Assembly (NCBI GenBank): GCA_035655435.1
Contig: DASRUN010000017.1
Coordinates: 1 to 46,781 of the forward strand
Direction: 5' to 3'
DNA length: 46,781 nt
Origin: UBA493 sp035655435
GTDB lineage: Archaea > Iainarchaeota > Iainarchaeia > Iainarchaeales > Iainarchaeaceae
Each line of letters starts with the position of its first letter. The stretch's first letter is position 1. The notes under the pieces were generated by a model. The model had not been told where the DNA came from. It did not search any database and was given only the letters and a program-made list of their open reading frames with translations. Shown piece by piece: positions 6,793 to 14,220 of the stretch. The position numbers were made by a program, and so were the translations under genes.

Positions 6793-7449
6793 ATGGCTGA
6801 AAAACAAAACGCAAGCATCATTGATATTATCCAAAAAATGGTGAAAGAAGGGGAAAGCGAAGAAAAAATAGTGAAAACCCTCAAAGACCTTGGAGTGGAT
6901 CAGGAAAAAGCAAAACGCCTCCTATTGCTGGGACAGGCGGATACATTTGCATTATTGAAGGGAGAAATAAAAAAAATTGTCACACAGGAAATGGAAAACC
7001 AAAAACCCGTAATGAGAAAATTTATAGAAGAGGAAGCGGTTGGAGCGGCAGACACATCAAGGCAACAACTCACAAAAGCGGTTATTTCTGATTTAAAAGA
7101 ATACGAAAAAGACATTACGGGGCAAAGTACAACATTCCGCGAACAAATAAAAGACAACATATCCAAAGTTAATGAACTCAATGACAGAGTAAAAGTGAAA
7201 CTAAATGAATTGGGAGAAGCGGTTAGACAGGTTCAGATAGATATGGATGAACTCCATGTGAAAGGAGTCGGAGGAAGAAACAAACTCATAAGCAATGTGC
7301 TAATGGGATTAGGATTGCTGTTTGGATTGGGGGCTGCGTTCTTATTCTTCACAAATTTTGGACAGCCGTTGAGCGTGGACACAATAATAATGTTGGTAAT
7401 TGTTGCACTCATAACAATAACAATGATGTTTGTTGCAACGGTAATATAA
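6793..7449 (+). CDS. Coiled-coil membrane protein
   Basis: 218 residues, 3 bp after the previous stop. The N-terminal 40 residues resemble a small helical bundle (IIDIIQKMVKEGESEEKIV, then LKDLGVDQEKAKRLLLLGQ). A long charged coiled coil spans about 60-155, followed by two closely spaced membrane helices (about 168-188 and 195-216) at the C-terminus. Overall it looks like a tail-anchored cytoplasmic coiled coil. No family identified. It is co-directional with the upstream anchored protein and the two may act together. Confidence 0.6.
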   Translation: MAEKQNASIIDIIQKMVKEGESEEKIVKTLKDLGVDQEKAKRLLLLGQADTFALLKGEIKKIVTQEMENQKPVMRKFIEEEAVGAADTSRQQLTKAVISDLKEYEKDITGQSTTFREQIKDNISKVNELNDRVKVKLNELGEAVRQVQIDMDELHVKGVGGRNKLISNVLMGLGLLFGLGAAFLFFTNFGQPLSVDTIIMLVIVALITITMMFVATVI

Positions 7450-7491
7450 AAAAAATCGAATTTAAATTTTAGAAAAAGTTTTTTAAAAAAA

Positions 7492-7647
7492 TTATTTCTT
7501 AATGAATGTCCCATCGCCTTGAGTGGAAAACTTATCATATTCTTTTAATGATACAATTGCATTCTCCAAGAGCACCTTATTTCGAAGGCTTTTTTCCTTC
7601 AAATGCAGCCTCTCAAGCTGCGTCATAATATGCTCAAACTCAATCAT
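7492..7647 (-). CDS. Small coiled-coil protein, 51 aa
   Basis: Short gene read on the minus strand from ATG 7647 to TAA 7494-7492. The peptide (MIEFEHIMTQLERLHLKEKS...) is one amphipathic helix with heptad-like Leu/Ile spacing and a polar tail. A TATA box TTTATAAAG sits about 33-41 nt upstream, at the end of hjc, and a T-rich stretch follows the stop. Function unknown; could be an oligomerisation module. Confidence 0.45.
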   Translation of the reverse strand: MIEFEHIMTQLERLHLKEKSLRNKVLLENAIVSLKEYDKFSTQGDGTFIKK

Positions 7648-7680
7648 CAGGACAACCAGTAATATTACATGCGAGAGACT

Positions 7681-8097
7681 TTATAAACTTGAACCTGGAA
7701 GAATACGCGATTGTTCTCCAATAAAAACTTCTAATGGAACTCCGACTTTTTGGACCTTTTCAAAAGAAATTGAATAATTCTTTGCCTTGTTAAATTCCTT
7801 TGGATGGATAAAAAACCAACCTTTGTTAGGATATTTCCATGCAACGAAAACTTCGGCATTTCCAAGTTCCTGCCACTTCAAAAGTTCATCCATTTGTTCT
7901 TCTCTAATGTTCAAATAATCCGCACGCCACGCTTTTGCCTCAATCACAATATTCCGACCTTTTCCCATAATAATCAAATCAGGCATTGGAAGAGAATTTT
8001 TTCCAGAACCGGCAGTTCTAGCAATCGCAAAACCTTTTCCCCAAAAAAGTTTTATGAGTTCACGTTCCGCATTCGCGCCTTTGTTGTAATGAGCCAT
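7681..8097 (-). CDS. hjc: Holliday junction resolvase Hjc
   Basis: 138 residues, close to the usual Hjc size. It cleaves four-way junctions during recombination. Motifs: NKGANAERELIKLFW at the N-terminus (Glu12 as first metal ligand), ARTAGSGKNSLPMPDLI (Ser/Asp motif, Asp40), and VIEAKAW (Glu-x-Lys). A TTAAATAC box about 25 nt before the ATG indicates a leaderless mRNA. Confidence 0.9.
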   Translation of the reverse strand: MAHYNKGANAERELIKLFWGKGFAIARTAGSGKNSLPMPDLIIMGKGRNIVIEAKAWRADYLNIREEQMDELLKWQELGNAEVFVAWKYPNKGWFFIHPKEFNKAKNYSISFEKVQKVGVPLEVFIGEQSRILPGSSL

Positions 8098-8180
8098 GAA
8101 AAAGGATATAAATTTCAGAGTATTTAATTGAATTGTGATGCACAGAAAACAAATAAATAATTCAAAAAGAGGATTATATA

Positions 8181-8651
8181 ATGGCTAAAGAAAAATTCGG
8201 TTTTATAGTATCGGGAAAAAAGAAAAAAGACGGGAACCTGGAAATCCGAGTAAGGATTGACAGCAACAGGCGAACAAAAAAAGGCGAATTCTTTGAGCAT
8301 ATAAAATTCATGCCTGAGATCATAGAAGAGGGTGCGTTTCAGGTTGGACAAACAATTGGAAAGGTAATTTATTCCCACATAGAAACAACAAATGGACCAA
8401 AAATAGGACGCGAAGGAAATTTGATTTATGAAAAAAATGGACAAAGATTAAAACCTATTTTACCTGAACTGAATGAAAGGCTCCATGAACACGCATTGGC
8501 AATTCTCTGCAAACATTATCCGAACGCACAATTGAACTATCTCCCGGGATCAGCAAAAGAGGTGTATGCCAGAGTAAGCAGAATAGCCAGGGATGAAAGA
8601 AGAATGCTGAACATATTGCCAAACATATGGCACAGAAGATACAGGGGATGA
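8181..8651 (+). CDS. Hypothetical basic protein, 156 aa
   Basis: Soluble, Lys/Arg-rich protein with a beta-rich N-terminal half (KFGFIVSGKKKKDGNLEIRV) and a helical C-terminal half containing an ARVSRIARDERRMLNILPN segment. No domain is recognised. AT-rich TATA-like sequence at about 8150-8160 gives a leaderless or short-leader start at ATG 8181. It is followed, after 48 bp, by another small gene. Confidence 0.55.
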   Translation: MAKEKFGFIVSGKKKKDGNLEIRVRIDSNRRTKKGEFFEHIKFMPEIIEEGAFQVGQTIGKVIYSHIETTNGPKIGREGNLIYEKNGQRLKPILPELNERLHEHALAILCKHYPNAQLNYLPGSAKEVYARVSRIARDERRMLNILPNIWHRRYRG

Positions 8652-8698
8652 CAAAAATTATTTATAGTTTAAAGCAGAAGTATTTCAGGGGGAATCAA

Positions 8699-8875
8699 AT
8701 GTCAAAAAAACCACAAAACAAAAAAAAGGAAAAATCAGGTTCAATGCCAACTGAAGCTCAGATTGCCAAGGCTGCAAAAGAACTGGAGCAAATGCCGGAA
8801 GGAGCAACTATTGTAAGAAACGGCTTCAAATACGCCTGCACGGAAGACGGGCATATCGTGTTCCAGAAGGAATAA
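8699..8875 (+). CDS. Small protein, 58 aa
   Basis: Starts at ATG 8699, which has a purine-rich GGGGGAAT site upstream and a TATA-like ATTTATAG about 40 nt before it; the longer reading from inside the previous gene is less likely. Lys-rich N-terminus, then a helix (EAQIAKAAKELEQM) and a compact beta hairpin (ATIVRNGFKYACTEDGHIVFQ). Unrecognised family. Confidence 0.5.
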   Translation: MSKKPQNKKKEKSGSMPTEAQIAKAAKELEQMPEGATIVRNGFKYACTEDGHIVFQKE

Positions 8876-8923
8876 ACCCTGAAAACCAACCTTAATATAC
8901 ATTACTATTCCATTATGTATTAG

Positions 8924-8940
8924 CGTCCCAAGGTGGGGCG
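8924..8940 (+). other. Hairpin in the 137-bp gap before the YggU gene
   Basis: CGTCCCA-AGG-TGGGGCG forms a 7-bp stem (one G-U pair) about 25 nt downstream of a TATA-like TTAATATAC (8892-8900). The remaining gap to 9012 has no other stable stem that I can see, except a weak CCT-GAATT-AGG. It may be the 5' end of the YggU transcript or a small RNA; no known RNA family was recognised. Confidence 0.35.
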
Positions 8941-9012
8941 GATGAATGTTACATTTAACCTGAATTAGGGTTTGAATGGTTTTGCAGTTGTAAAAATTAG
9001 TGATTTTAGATT

Positions 9013-9303
9013 TTGGAACAATCAATAGGAACTCAATTGGATTTGGAAGTCATTCCAAACTCGAAAGAATTCAAAATAGCGGGTTATAACCCGTGGACAA
9101 AAGCCCTGAAAATAAAAGTTCGGGGAAAAGCCCTCAAAGGAGAGGCAAACAAAGAACTTGTAAAAAATCTGGAAAAACTGCTCCAAACAAAAATTAAAAT
9201 TATTGCAGGGGAAAAAAGCAGAAAGAAAAAAGTATTTCTCGAAAAAATTTCGGGAAAAAAAACTGCGGAAATCCTCAAAGAAACCCTAATTCTCGAGAAA
9301 TAA
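9013..9303 (+). CDS. YggU/DUF167-family protein
   Basis: 96 residues from a TTG start preceded by GTGAT about 9 nt upstream; no ATG is available. The DUF167 pattern is clear: VIPNSKEFKIAGYNPWTKALKIKV is the conserved strand pair, then KGEANKELVKNLEKLL (with the KGxAN motif) and VFLEKISGKK. The biochemical function of the family is unknown. It precedes dnaG by 40 bp and is probably cotranscribed with it. Confidence 0.75.
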   Translation: MEQSIGTQLDLEVIPNSKEFKIAGYNPWTKALKIKVRGKALKGEANKELVKNLEKLLQTKIKIIAGEKSRKKKVFLEKISGKKTAEILKETLILEK

Positions 9304-9343
9304 AAACACAAAAAGAAGCTGAAAAAAAGGAGATGAAAAATAA

Positions 9344-10867
9344 ATGGCTAAGACATACATTAACACAGTGAAATATGAAATAAAACTGAACTTTGAAATA
9401 GACGGAATCGTGGACAAACCTGATATTATAGGCGCGATCTTCGGACAAAGCGAAGGACTTTTAGGAGACGAAATGGATCTCAAAGAACTTCAAAAAAACG
9501 GAAAAGTAGGGAGAATAGAAATAGAACACACAACAAGCATGGGAAGAACTAAAGGAACTGTAGTTGTTCCTAGTTCGATGGACATGGCTGAAACAAGTTT
9601 GCTCGCAGCAGGAATTGAAAGCGTTGATAAGGTTGGACCGTGCGAATCAAAATTCGAAATTGTGGATATTACAGACACGAGAACGGATAAAAGAGGGGAA
9701 ATAAAAACCAGGGCACAGGAATTGCTCAAAAGAATGATGGACAAATCCAAACCCGACACACAAATGCTGAGCGAGGAACTAAGAGAAAGCGTACGCGCAT
9801 CGGACATAATTGAATACGGCCCGGATAAACTTCCTGCCGGCCCCGGAATAGAAAACGACAAAGAAATAATCATTGTCGAAGGAAGAGCTGATGTTCTCAA
9901 CATGCTCAAAAATCAAATAAGAAATGTAGTTGGAATGAACGGATCAAATATTCCGCCAACAATAATAGAACTGAGCAGACACAAAGAAGTAACCGCATTT
10001 GTTGATGGGGACAGAGGCGGAATACTCAACGCAAGAAAACTCGCACAATTAGTAAACGTTGATTTCATTGCAAAAGCTCCGGACGGAAAAGAGGTCGAGG
10101 AATTAACCAGGAAAGAAATTCTCCAGGCACTCAAAAAGAAAGCGCCAATGGAAGAAGAATTCCAGGAGAGAAAACCGGGATTTGTAAAAGAAGCATATCC
10201 AAGGAGAATGGATTCAAGAGAAAATAATGAAAGAGCTTGGACTCCAAGACCACCAATGGATAGAGGTTATTCCAATAGGCCTCGCGAGAATGGGGAAGAC
10301 TCAAGAAATTATTCGAGAGTGCCAAGAGAAAGAAGCTTTTCGGGAAGACCTCAAAGAGAAGGATCATATTCCAGAGGACCTCCAAGAGAAGGCGGCTATC
10401 AAAGAGGCCCGCCTAGGGATAATGGATATTCACGCGGCCCTCCTAGAGATTCTAGAGGACCAAGAGGATTTTCAAGACCCCCTAGAGAAGGATCGTATTC
10501 TAGACCTGAATCAGAACCGCCTAGAGAAAGGCCAAGAGTGGAAATACCAAAGGAATACGTTCCAAGGGAAAGACCTGTTCTCACACCGGAAGAACAGCAA
10601 ACATACAAACCAATCCTTGAAGAACTTAAAGGAAAAATGAGCGCAAGGCTCCTTGATAGCAAAAATACTGTTGTCAAAGAAATTAAAGTAAAAGATATGG
10701 TTGATGAAATAGCCAAAAGCAAGAAAAAAATCAACGCAGTTGTATTCGACGGAGTAATAACAAAAAGACTTGTTGAAGCAGCGGAAAAAGCAGGCGTTGC
10801 ATATGTTATCGGCGCAAGAAAAGGAAAAATAGAGCCGAACGAAAAAGTGAAATCGGCCGCATTATAA
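9344..10867 (+). CDS. dnaG: Archaeal DnaG-type primase with Arg/Gly/Pro-rich insert
   Basis: 507 residues; archaeal DnaG proteins are usually somewhat shorter. The TOPRIM core is intact: VEGRAD at 178-183 and the metal-binding DGDRGG at 221-226. The N-terminal domain (1-165) and C-terminal domain (about 400-507) match the archaeal protein, which associates with the exosome and may also prime DNA. Between them, residues 288-400 are a low-complexity tract rich in RGPPR, GYSRGPPR and EGSYSR repeats that I do not expect in this family. A GGAGATGA site precedes the ATG. Confidence 0.88.
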   Translation: MAKTYINTVKYEIKLNFEIDGIVDKPDIIGAIFGQSEGLLGDEMDLKELQKNGKVGRIEIEHTTSMGRTKGTVVVPSSMDMAETSLLAAGIESVDKVGPCESKFEIVDITDTRTDKRGEIKTRAQELLKRMMDKSKPDTQMLSEELRESVRASDIIEYGPDKLPAGPGIENDKEIIIVEGRADVLNMLKNQIRNVVGMNGSNIPPTIIELSRHKEVTAFVDGDRGGILNARKLAQLVNVDFIAKAPDGKEVEELTRKEILQALKKKAPMEEEFQERKPGFVKEAYPRRMDSRENNERAWTPRPPMDRGYSNRPRENGEDSRNYSRVPRERSFSGRPQREGSYSRGPPREGGYQRGPPRDNGYSRGPPRDSRGPRGFSRPPREGSYSRPESEPPRERPRVEIPKEYVPRERPVLTPEEQQTYKPILEELKGKMSARLLDSKNTVVKEIKVKDMVDEIAKSKKKINAVVFDGVITKRLVEAAEKAGVAYVIGARKGKIEPNEKVKSAAL

Positions 10868-10890
10868 AAAAATTAAAAATAAAAAAATTG

Positions 10891-10912
10891 GTCGTCGCGG
10901 AAACGCGGCGGC
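10891..10912 (-). terminator. GNRA-capped hairpin terminator
   Basis: A 9-bp stem (10891-10899 with 10904-10912, including G-U pairs) with a GAAA loop on the plus strand. On the minus strand it is followed by a run rich in T (ATTTTTTTATTTTTAATTTTTTT over about 22 bases), so it can terminate the minus-strand membrane gene. It lies between two convergent genes. Confidence 0.5.
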
Positions 10913-10916
10913 AAAC

Positions 10917-11363
10917 CTACTTTTTTCTAAAACTTCTTCTAGGAACATCGGGAACTTCGCGAACAGTTTCCTCAATAGGAAGAACAAGTTCCCCGGTTCT
11001 GTACAAAATAAAACCAATGAAAATCGATGCTAACCAAAAAAGAAGAGCTGCAATCGGGGAAAGCAAACCGCTCCAAAATTGGCGCGCGGTCAACCTTGCT
11101 GTGTCCTCTCTAACAACAATTCCGGTTGATTTGTAAAGAGTGTCAGCGCAAACATTGAAATGAGTTCTTTGTTCCAACAAACCTTGTGAAGTATCAGTGT
11201 TCTGAATGCAATCCTCATAATATTTCATATTGTCCCAGGAATCAAACATTGAAGCGGAAGCCTGAATGAACATCAATAAAGCCGCAAAAATAACAAACGA
11301 ACCAATTAGTTTTGGAATGTGAATGTTTTTTCCCGCAACTCTAAAAAAAATAATTCTTCTCAA
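10917..11363 (-). CDS. Two-helix membrane protein, about 148 aa
   Basis: The longest reading starts at 11432, but a TATA box CTTTTATATAC (about 11398-11408 on the minus strand) lies inside it, so I place the start at TTG 11363. Membrane helices are about LIGSFVIFAALLMFIQASA and FWSGLLSPIAALLFWLASIFIGFILY. The loop between them is about 55 residues with two Cys (YYEDCIQN, FNVCADTLY) and is probably extracellular. The C-terminal tail is basic. No family recognised; the start is uncertain. Confidence 0.5.
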   Translation of the reverse strand: MRRIIFFRVAGKNIHIPKLIGSFVIFAALLMFIQASASMFDSWDNMKYYEDCIQNTDTSQGLLEQRTHFNVCADTLYKSTGIVVREDTARLTARQFWSGLLSPIAALLFWLASIFIGFILYRTGELVLPIEETVREVPDVPRRSFRKK

Positions 11364-11466
11364 ACAAAAATCACTAAAACTACTAATGGAATTAATTAGT
11401 ATATAAAAGTTGTGCCGAAGCCCAAACAACAAATCTTTTAAACAAGCAAAGCAATTCTACTACAAA

Positions 11467-11724
11467 ATGAAAGAAATAATGAGGAACATTTTCGCGGCAA
11501 TCTTCTACTCGGTAATGGGAGTAATAGCAATATCGCTTTTCATAACCGCATTCATAAACGCGCTCGTGCTTCAAGTGGTTTACGGGAATGTTCCGGCGGC
11601 TTTTTCGCACTATTTCGGAGCACTCCTCGCACTGATTGCCGCAACTTTTGTTGTAATGCGCGCCGAACGATTCCTCGGCCTCCTCGCAAAATCGGGGTTC
11701 GTGGACGAATTGCTCGCAAAATAA
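11467..11724 (+). CDS. Small membrane protein, 85 aa
   Basis: ATG 11467 is preceded by a TATA-like CTTTTAAAC about 30 nt upstream. Hydrophobic segments at about 10-33 (FYSVMGVIAISLFITAFINALVL split by one polar residue) and 45-62 (YFGALLALIAATFVVM) predict two membrane helices, with a cytoplasmic tail ending GLLAKSGFVDELLAK. Unrecognised. Its promoter is divergent from that of the preceding minus-strand membrane protein. Confidence 0.55.
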   Translation: MKEIMRNIFAAIFYSVMGVIAISLFITAFINALVLQVVYGNVPAAFSHYFGALLALIAATFVVMRAERFLGLLAKSGFVDELLAK

Positions 11725-11737
11725 GCTATTTGGGGGG

Positions 11738-11747
11738 CTTTATAATC
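11738..11747 (+). promoter_or_regulatory. TATA box, probable promoter of the tRNA-Val transcript
   Basis: CTTTATAATC, about 110 bp before tRNA-Val. A start 25 nt downstream would give a leader of about 90 nt that carries two pyrimidine-rich direct repeats and a 12-bp hairpin ending 3 nt before the tRNA. Confidence 0.4.
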
Positions 11748-11824
11748 CTTTTTTAACGGACATTGATCAGCGAAATTCTTTTCTTTTTTGGTTCAGCTTT
11801 GAAAGGCTTTTTCTTTTAGTCGAG

Positions 11825-11854
11825 CTTTTCTTTTTGGCCTGTCAAAAAGAAAAG
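11825..11854 (+). repeat. 12-bp perfect inverted repeat beside tRNA-Val
   Basis: CTTTTCTTTTTG (11825-11836) and CAAAAAGAAAAG (11843-11854) are exact reverse complements with a 6-nt loop GCCTGT. The end of the stem is 3 nt from the first base of the tRNA. A near copy of the left arm (CTTTTCTTTTTTGG, 11778-11791) lies upstream and could pair with the same right arm. CGAGC (11821-11825) could also pair with GCTCG in the tRNA acceptor strand. Confidence 0.6.
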
Positions 11855-11857
11855 GTC

Positions 11858-11930
11858 GGGCTCGTGGTCTAGCGGTTATGACATCTCCTTTACACGGAGG
11901 GAGTCGCAGGTTCGAATCCTGCCGGGCCCA
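11858..11930 (+). tRNA. tRNA-Val (anticodon TAC)
   Basis: 73 nt cloverleaf. Acceptor GGGCTCG/CGGGCCC with discriminator A, D-arm, anticodon stem TCTCC/GGAGG with loop TTTACAC giving anticodon TAC, five-base variable loop, T-arm GCAGG-TTCGAAT-CCTGC. No CCA is encoded. Confidence 0.95.
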
Positions 11931-11962
11931 TTTAGGAGAAACTAGTTAGATCAAACGAAACA

Positions 11963-12006
11963 TGTGCGCTCGAAGACGCACACATCTGGCCGGGGACGTT
12001 TCCCCG
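11963..12006 (+). terminator. Tandem hairpins downstream of tRNA-Val
   Basis: TGTGCG/CGCACA (11963-11968 with 11977-11982, loop of 8) and CGGGGA/TCCCCG (11991-11996 with 12001-12006, loop CGTT). They lie between the tRNA and the lemA promoter (GTTTAAATAC at about 12014-12023). No T-run follows, so termination or 3' end protection is only a suggestion; a small processed RNA is an alternative. Confidence 0.35.
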
Positions 12007-12056
12007 AAAGAATAGTTTAAATACACAATTATAATAATTTAATCAAGGCGAAAAAA

Positions 12057-12617
12057 ATGGTTTTGGAAATTATTGGATTGGTTGTAATAATAGGCGCGGT
12101 AATCGTGGCACTATGGTTTTTGCTTGCCTACAACGGTTTTGTACAGCTCAGAAATCGTATTGATAATGCTTGGAGCCAAATAGATGTACAACTCAAGAGA
12201 AGATATGATCTTGTGCCGAACCTAATGGAAACCGTTAAGGGATATGCAAAGCACGAAAAAGAAACATTCAAAATGGTCACAGATGCAAGAGCACAAGCAT
12301 TGAACGCGCAAGGGGTTTCACAACAGGGAAAAGCCGAAAACATGTTGAGCGGAGCACTCAAATCGCTTTTTGCAATCTCGGAAGCATACCCGGCTTTGCT
12401 GGCAAACAAAAATTTTGCAATGCTCCAAGAAGAATTATCCGGAATAGAATCAAAAATAGCATTTTCAAGACAATTTTACAATGATGAAGTACTTAGGTTC
12501 AACACAAAAACGGAAACACTTCCGGATACAATCATAGCGGGAATATTCGGATTCAAAAAAAGGGATTACTTCGGAATCGAAGAACAAGCAAGAGATCCGG
12601 TAAAAGTAAAATTCTAA
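12057..12617 (+). CDS. lemA: LemA-family membrane protein
   Basis: 186 residues. N-terminal membrane helix (about 3-25) followed by the conserved LemA helical-bundle segments: LRNRIDNAWSQIDVQLKRR (residues 31-49), YDLVPNLMETVKGYAKHE, and SRQFYNDEVLRFNT. The ending FGIEEQARDPVKVKF is also typical. The role of LemA is not well defined, but it is often paired with HtpX, as here (40 bp upstream). A GTTTAAATAC promoter box lies about 35-45 nt before the ATG. Confidence 0.88.
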   Translation: MVLEIIGLVVIIGAVIVALWFLLAYNGFVQLRNRIDNAWSQIDVQLKRRYDLVPNLMETVKGYAKHEKETFKMVTDARAQALNAQGVSQQGKAENMLSGALKSLFAISEAYPALLANKNFAMLQEELSGIESKIAFSRQFYNDEVLRFNTKTETLPDTIIAGIFGFKKRDYFGIEEQARDPVKVKF

Positions 12618-12657
12618 AACAAATTTTTCCAATAACAAATTTTTGGGGTGAAAAACC

Positions 12658-13536
12658 TTGTACGAACAAATAGCCGAAAACAACAGAAACACAATACTCC
12701 TAGTAATCGGATTCTCGATTTTTGTTGTACTACTATCATGGATTTTGGGAGAAATCTGGTTTCAAGGAGGAGGAATCCTCGGAACAATTTTGGGAACAAT
12801 ATTCCTCACAATATTCATACTCATAAACTATTTTTGGGGAGCGAATATAGTTCTTTCAATCAGCGGTGCACGAGAAATAAAAAAAGACGAATATCCTTAT
12901 TTGTTCAATCTTATAGATGGATTATCAATTGCCGCTGGAATTCCAAAACCGAAAGCATATGCAATCAATGATACCGCGCTTAACGCTTTTGCAACGGGAA
13001 GAAACCCGGAAAACGGAGTAATAGTTGTTACAACAGGAATATTGGAAAAACTCAATAGAGAAGAATTGGAAGGAGTAATAGCTCATGAAATGAGCCACAT
13101 AAAAAATTATGACATTCGATTAATGCTCCTCACAAGCACCATGGTGGGCTTGAGCGTTCTCCTGGCAGACATATTATTGAGAAGCTTGCTTTTTGGAGGA
13201 GATAGACGCGGTAAAGGAGCATGGCCGCTTCTTCTATTGGGAATAATACTTGCAATACTAACTCCAATTATTGCAACAATAATGAAACTAGCAATATCAA
13301 GGGAAAGAGAATATCTAGCTGACGCAAGCGGAGTGCAATTAACAAGAAACCCGGATGGATTGATAAACGCGCTCAAAAAACTTGATTCGGACAAAGAAAT
13401 ACTTGAAGCCGCAAACAAAGCAACAGCGCATTTATACATTTCGAACCCCCTCAAAAACAGGAAAGGATTCATGGATTCAATGTTCTCCACACACCCGCCG
13501 ATTTCGGAAAGAGTGAAAAGGCTTGAGGGGATGTAA
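12658..13536 (+). CDS. htpX: HtpX-like M48 membrane metalloprotease
   Basis: 292 residues from a TTG start, supported by a GGGGTGA ribosome binding site 7 nt upstream. Four membrane helices are visible: about 13-32, 42-60, 155-175 and 190-212. The zinc site is HEMSH (143-147) with the third ligand Glu218 in SREREYLADA. HtpX cleaves damaged membrane proteins. It forms a two-gene unit with lemA. Confidence 0.9.
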   Translation: MYEQIAENNRNTILLVIGFSIFVVLLSWILGEIWFQGGGILGTILGTIFLTIFILINYFWGANIVLSISGAREIKKDEYPYLFNLIDGLSIAAGIPKPKAYAINDTALNAFATGRNPENGVIVVTTGILEKLNREELEGVIAHEMSHIKNYDIRLMLLTSTMVGLSVLLADILLRSLLFGGDRRGKGAWPLLLLGIILAILTPIIATIMKLAISREREYLADASGVQLTRNPDGLINALKKLDSDKEILEAANKATAHLYISNPLKNRKGFMDSMFSTHPPISERVKRLEGM

Positions 13537-13538
13537 AC

Positions 13539-14117
13539 CTAAAATTTGCCTAAAAAATGTAAAAGCACAGTAATATCCATAAATATTAATGTGAAGCCGC
13601 CTGTTATAAGCACGAAAAAAAGAACCATAAGAATACTAATAGTAATAAAATCTAAAATACCGCGAATAGTAACTTTCTTTATATCAACTCTATCAGAGTT
13701 TGCTTTCATTTTAAGTGTCCCGTCAAAAATTGATTTGAACTCCTGAAAGACCTTTGAATTGAGAGTTTTAATGCCCAACATTATAAAGCCCGTGAGCAAA
13801 CCCAAAAACACAAATCCGAAATACTGCTTCGATGTTTCGGCATTTTCAGGAAAAAATAAAAAATAAAGATAAATAAAACCGGCATTTAAAAAATAAAAAA
13901 ACAAACCCTGTTCAAGATTTGAAACCATATTTATAGCTTTTTTAACTGCAAGTCCCAATATACTAAGGATTGTAAGAATCGGCAAATAAAGAAAAAAAAG
14001 TAAAACTGCGACAGGCAAAAAATGGGATTTCTTCAAACTAGTCCAAATGTTGTACAGCATACGAACCAAAGCGGTTAGGTAATTTAATGGCCAAGGAAAG
14101 TTATTGTTTTTTCTCAT
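13539..14117 (-). CDS. Polytopic membrane protein, 192 aa
   Basis: I start at ATG 14117 because a TATA box (TATTTATAT on the minus strand, about 14139-14149) lies about 25 nt upstream, which makes the longer reading from 14210 unlikely. Four or five membrane helices are evident (HFLPVAVLLFFLYLPILTIL; FFYFLNAGFIYLYFLFF; FGFVFLGLLTGFIMLGI; FITISILMVLFFVLITGGF and a final segment). A soluble loop near residues 120-150 is charged. No family is recognised. It converges on htpX with a 2-bp gap. Confidence 0.55.
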   Translation of the reverse strand: MRKNNNFPWPLNYLTALVRMLYNIWTSLKKSHFLPVAVLLFFLYLPILTILSILGLAVKKAINMVSNLEQGLFFYFLNAGFIYLYFLFFPENAETSKQYFGFVFLGLLTGFIMLGIKTLNSKVFQEFKSIFDGTLKMKANSDRVDIKKVTIRGILDFITISILMVLFFVLITGGFTLIFMDITVLLHFLGKF

Positions 14118-14220
14118 TACAAAACCAATGTTTAATTGCAAATATAAATATGCACAGACAGATAAATGACTTTCCGAAGAGGCAAATAAGCATTTATACA
14201 ATATGAGCATTTACTTCTGA

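Noticed and set aside
8940..8975. Possible C/D box sRNA (GATGAATG then CCTGAA)
   Set aside because: The C box does not match RTGATGA, no C'/D' pair is visible and the flanking terminal stem is missing.
10131..10734. Several long open frames in and opposite the dnaG repeat region
   Set aside because: They arise from the repetitive Arg/Gly/Pro codons; only the dnaG frame joins two recognised domains.
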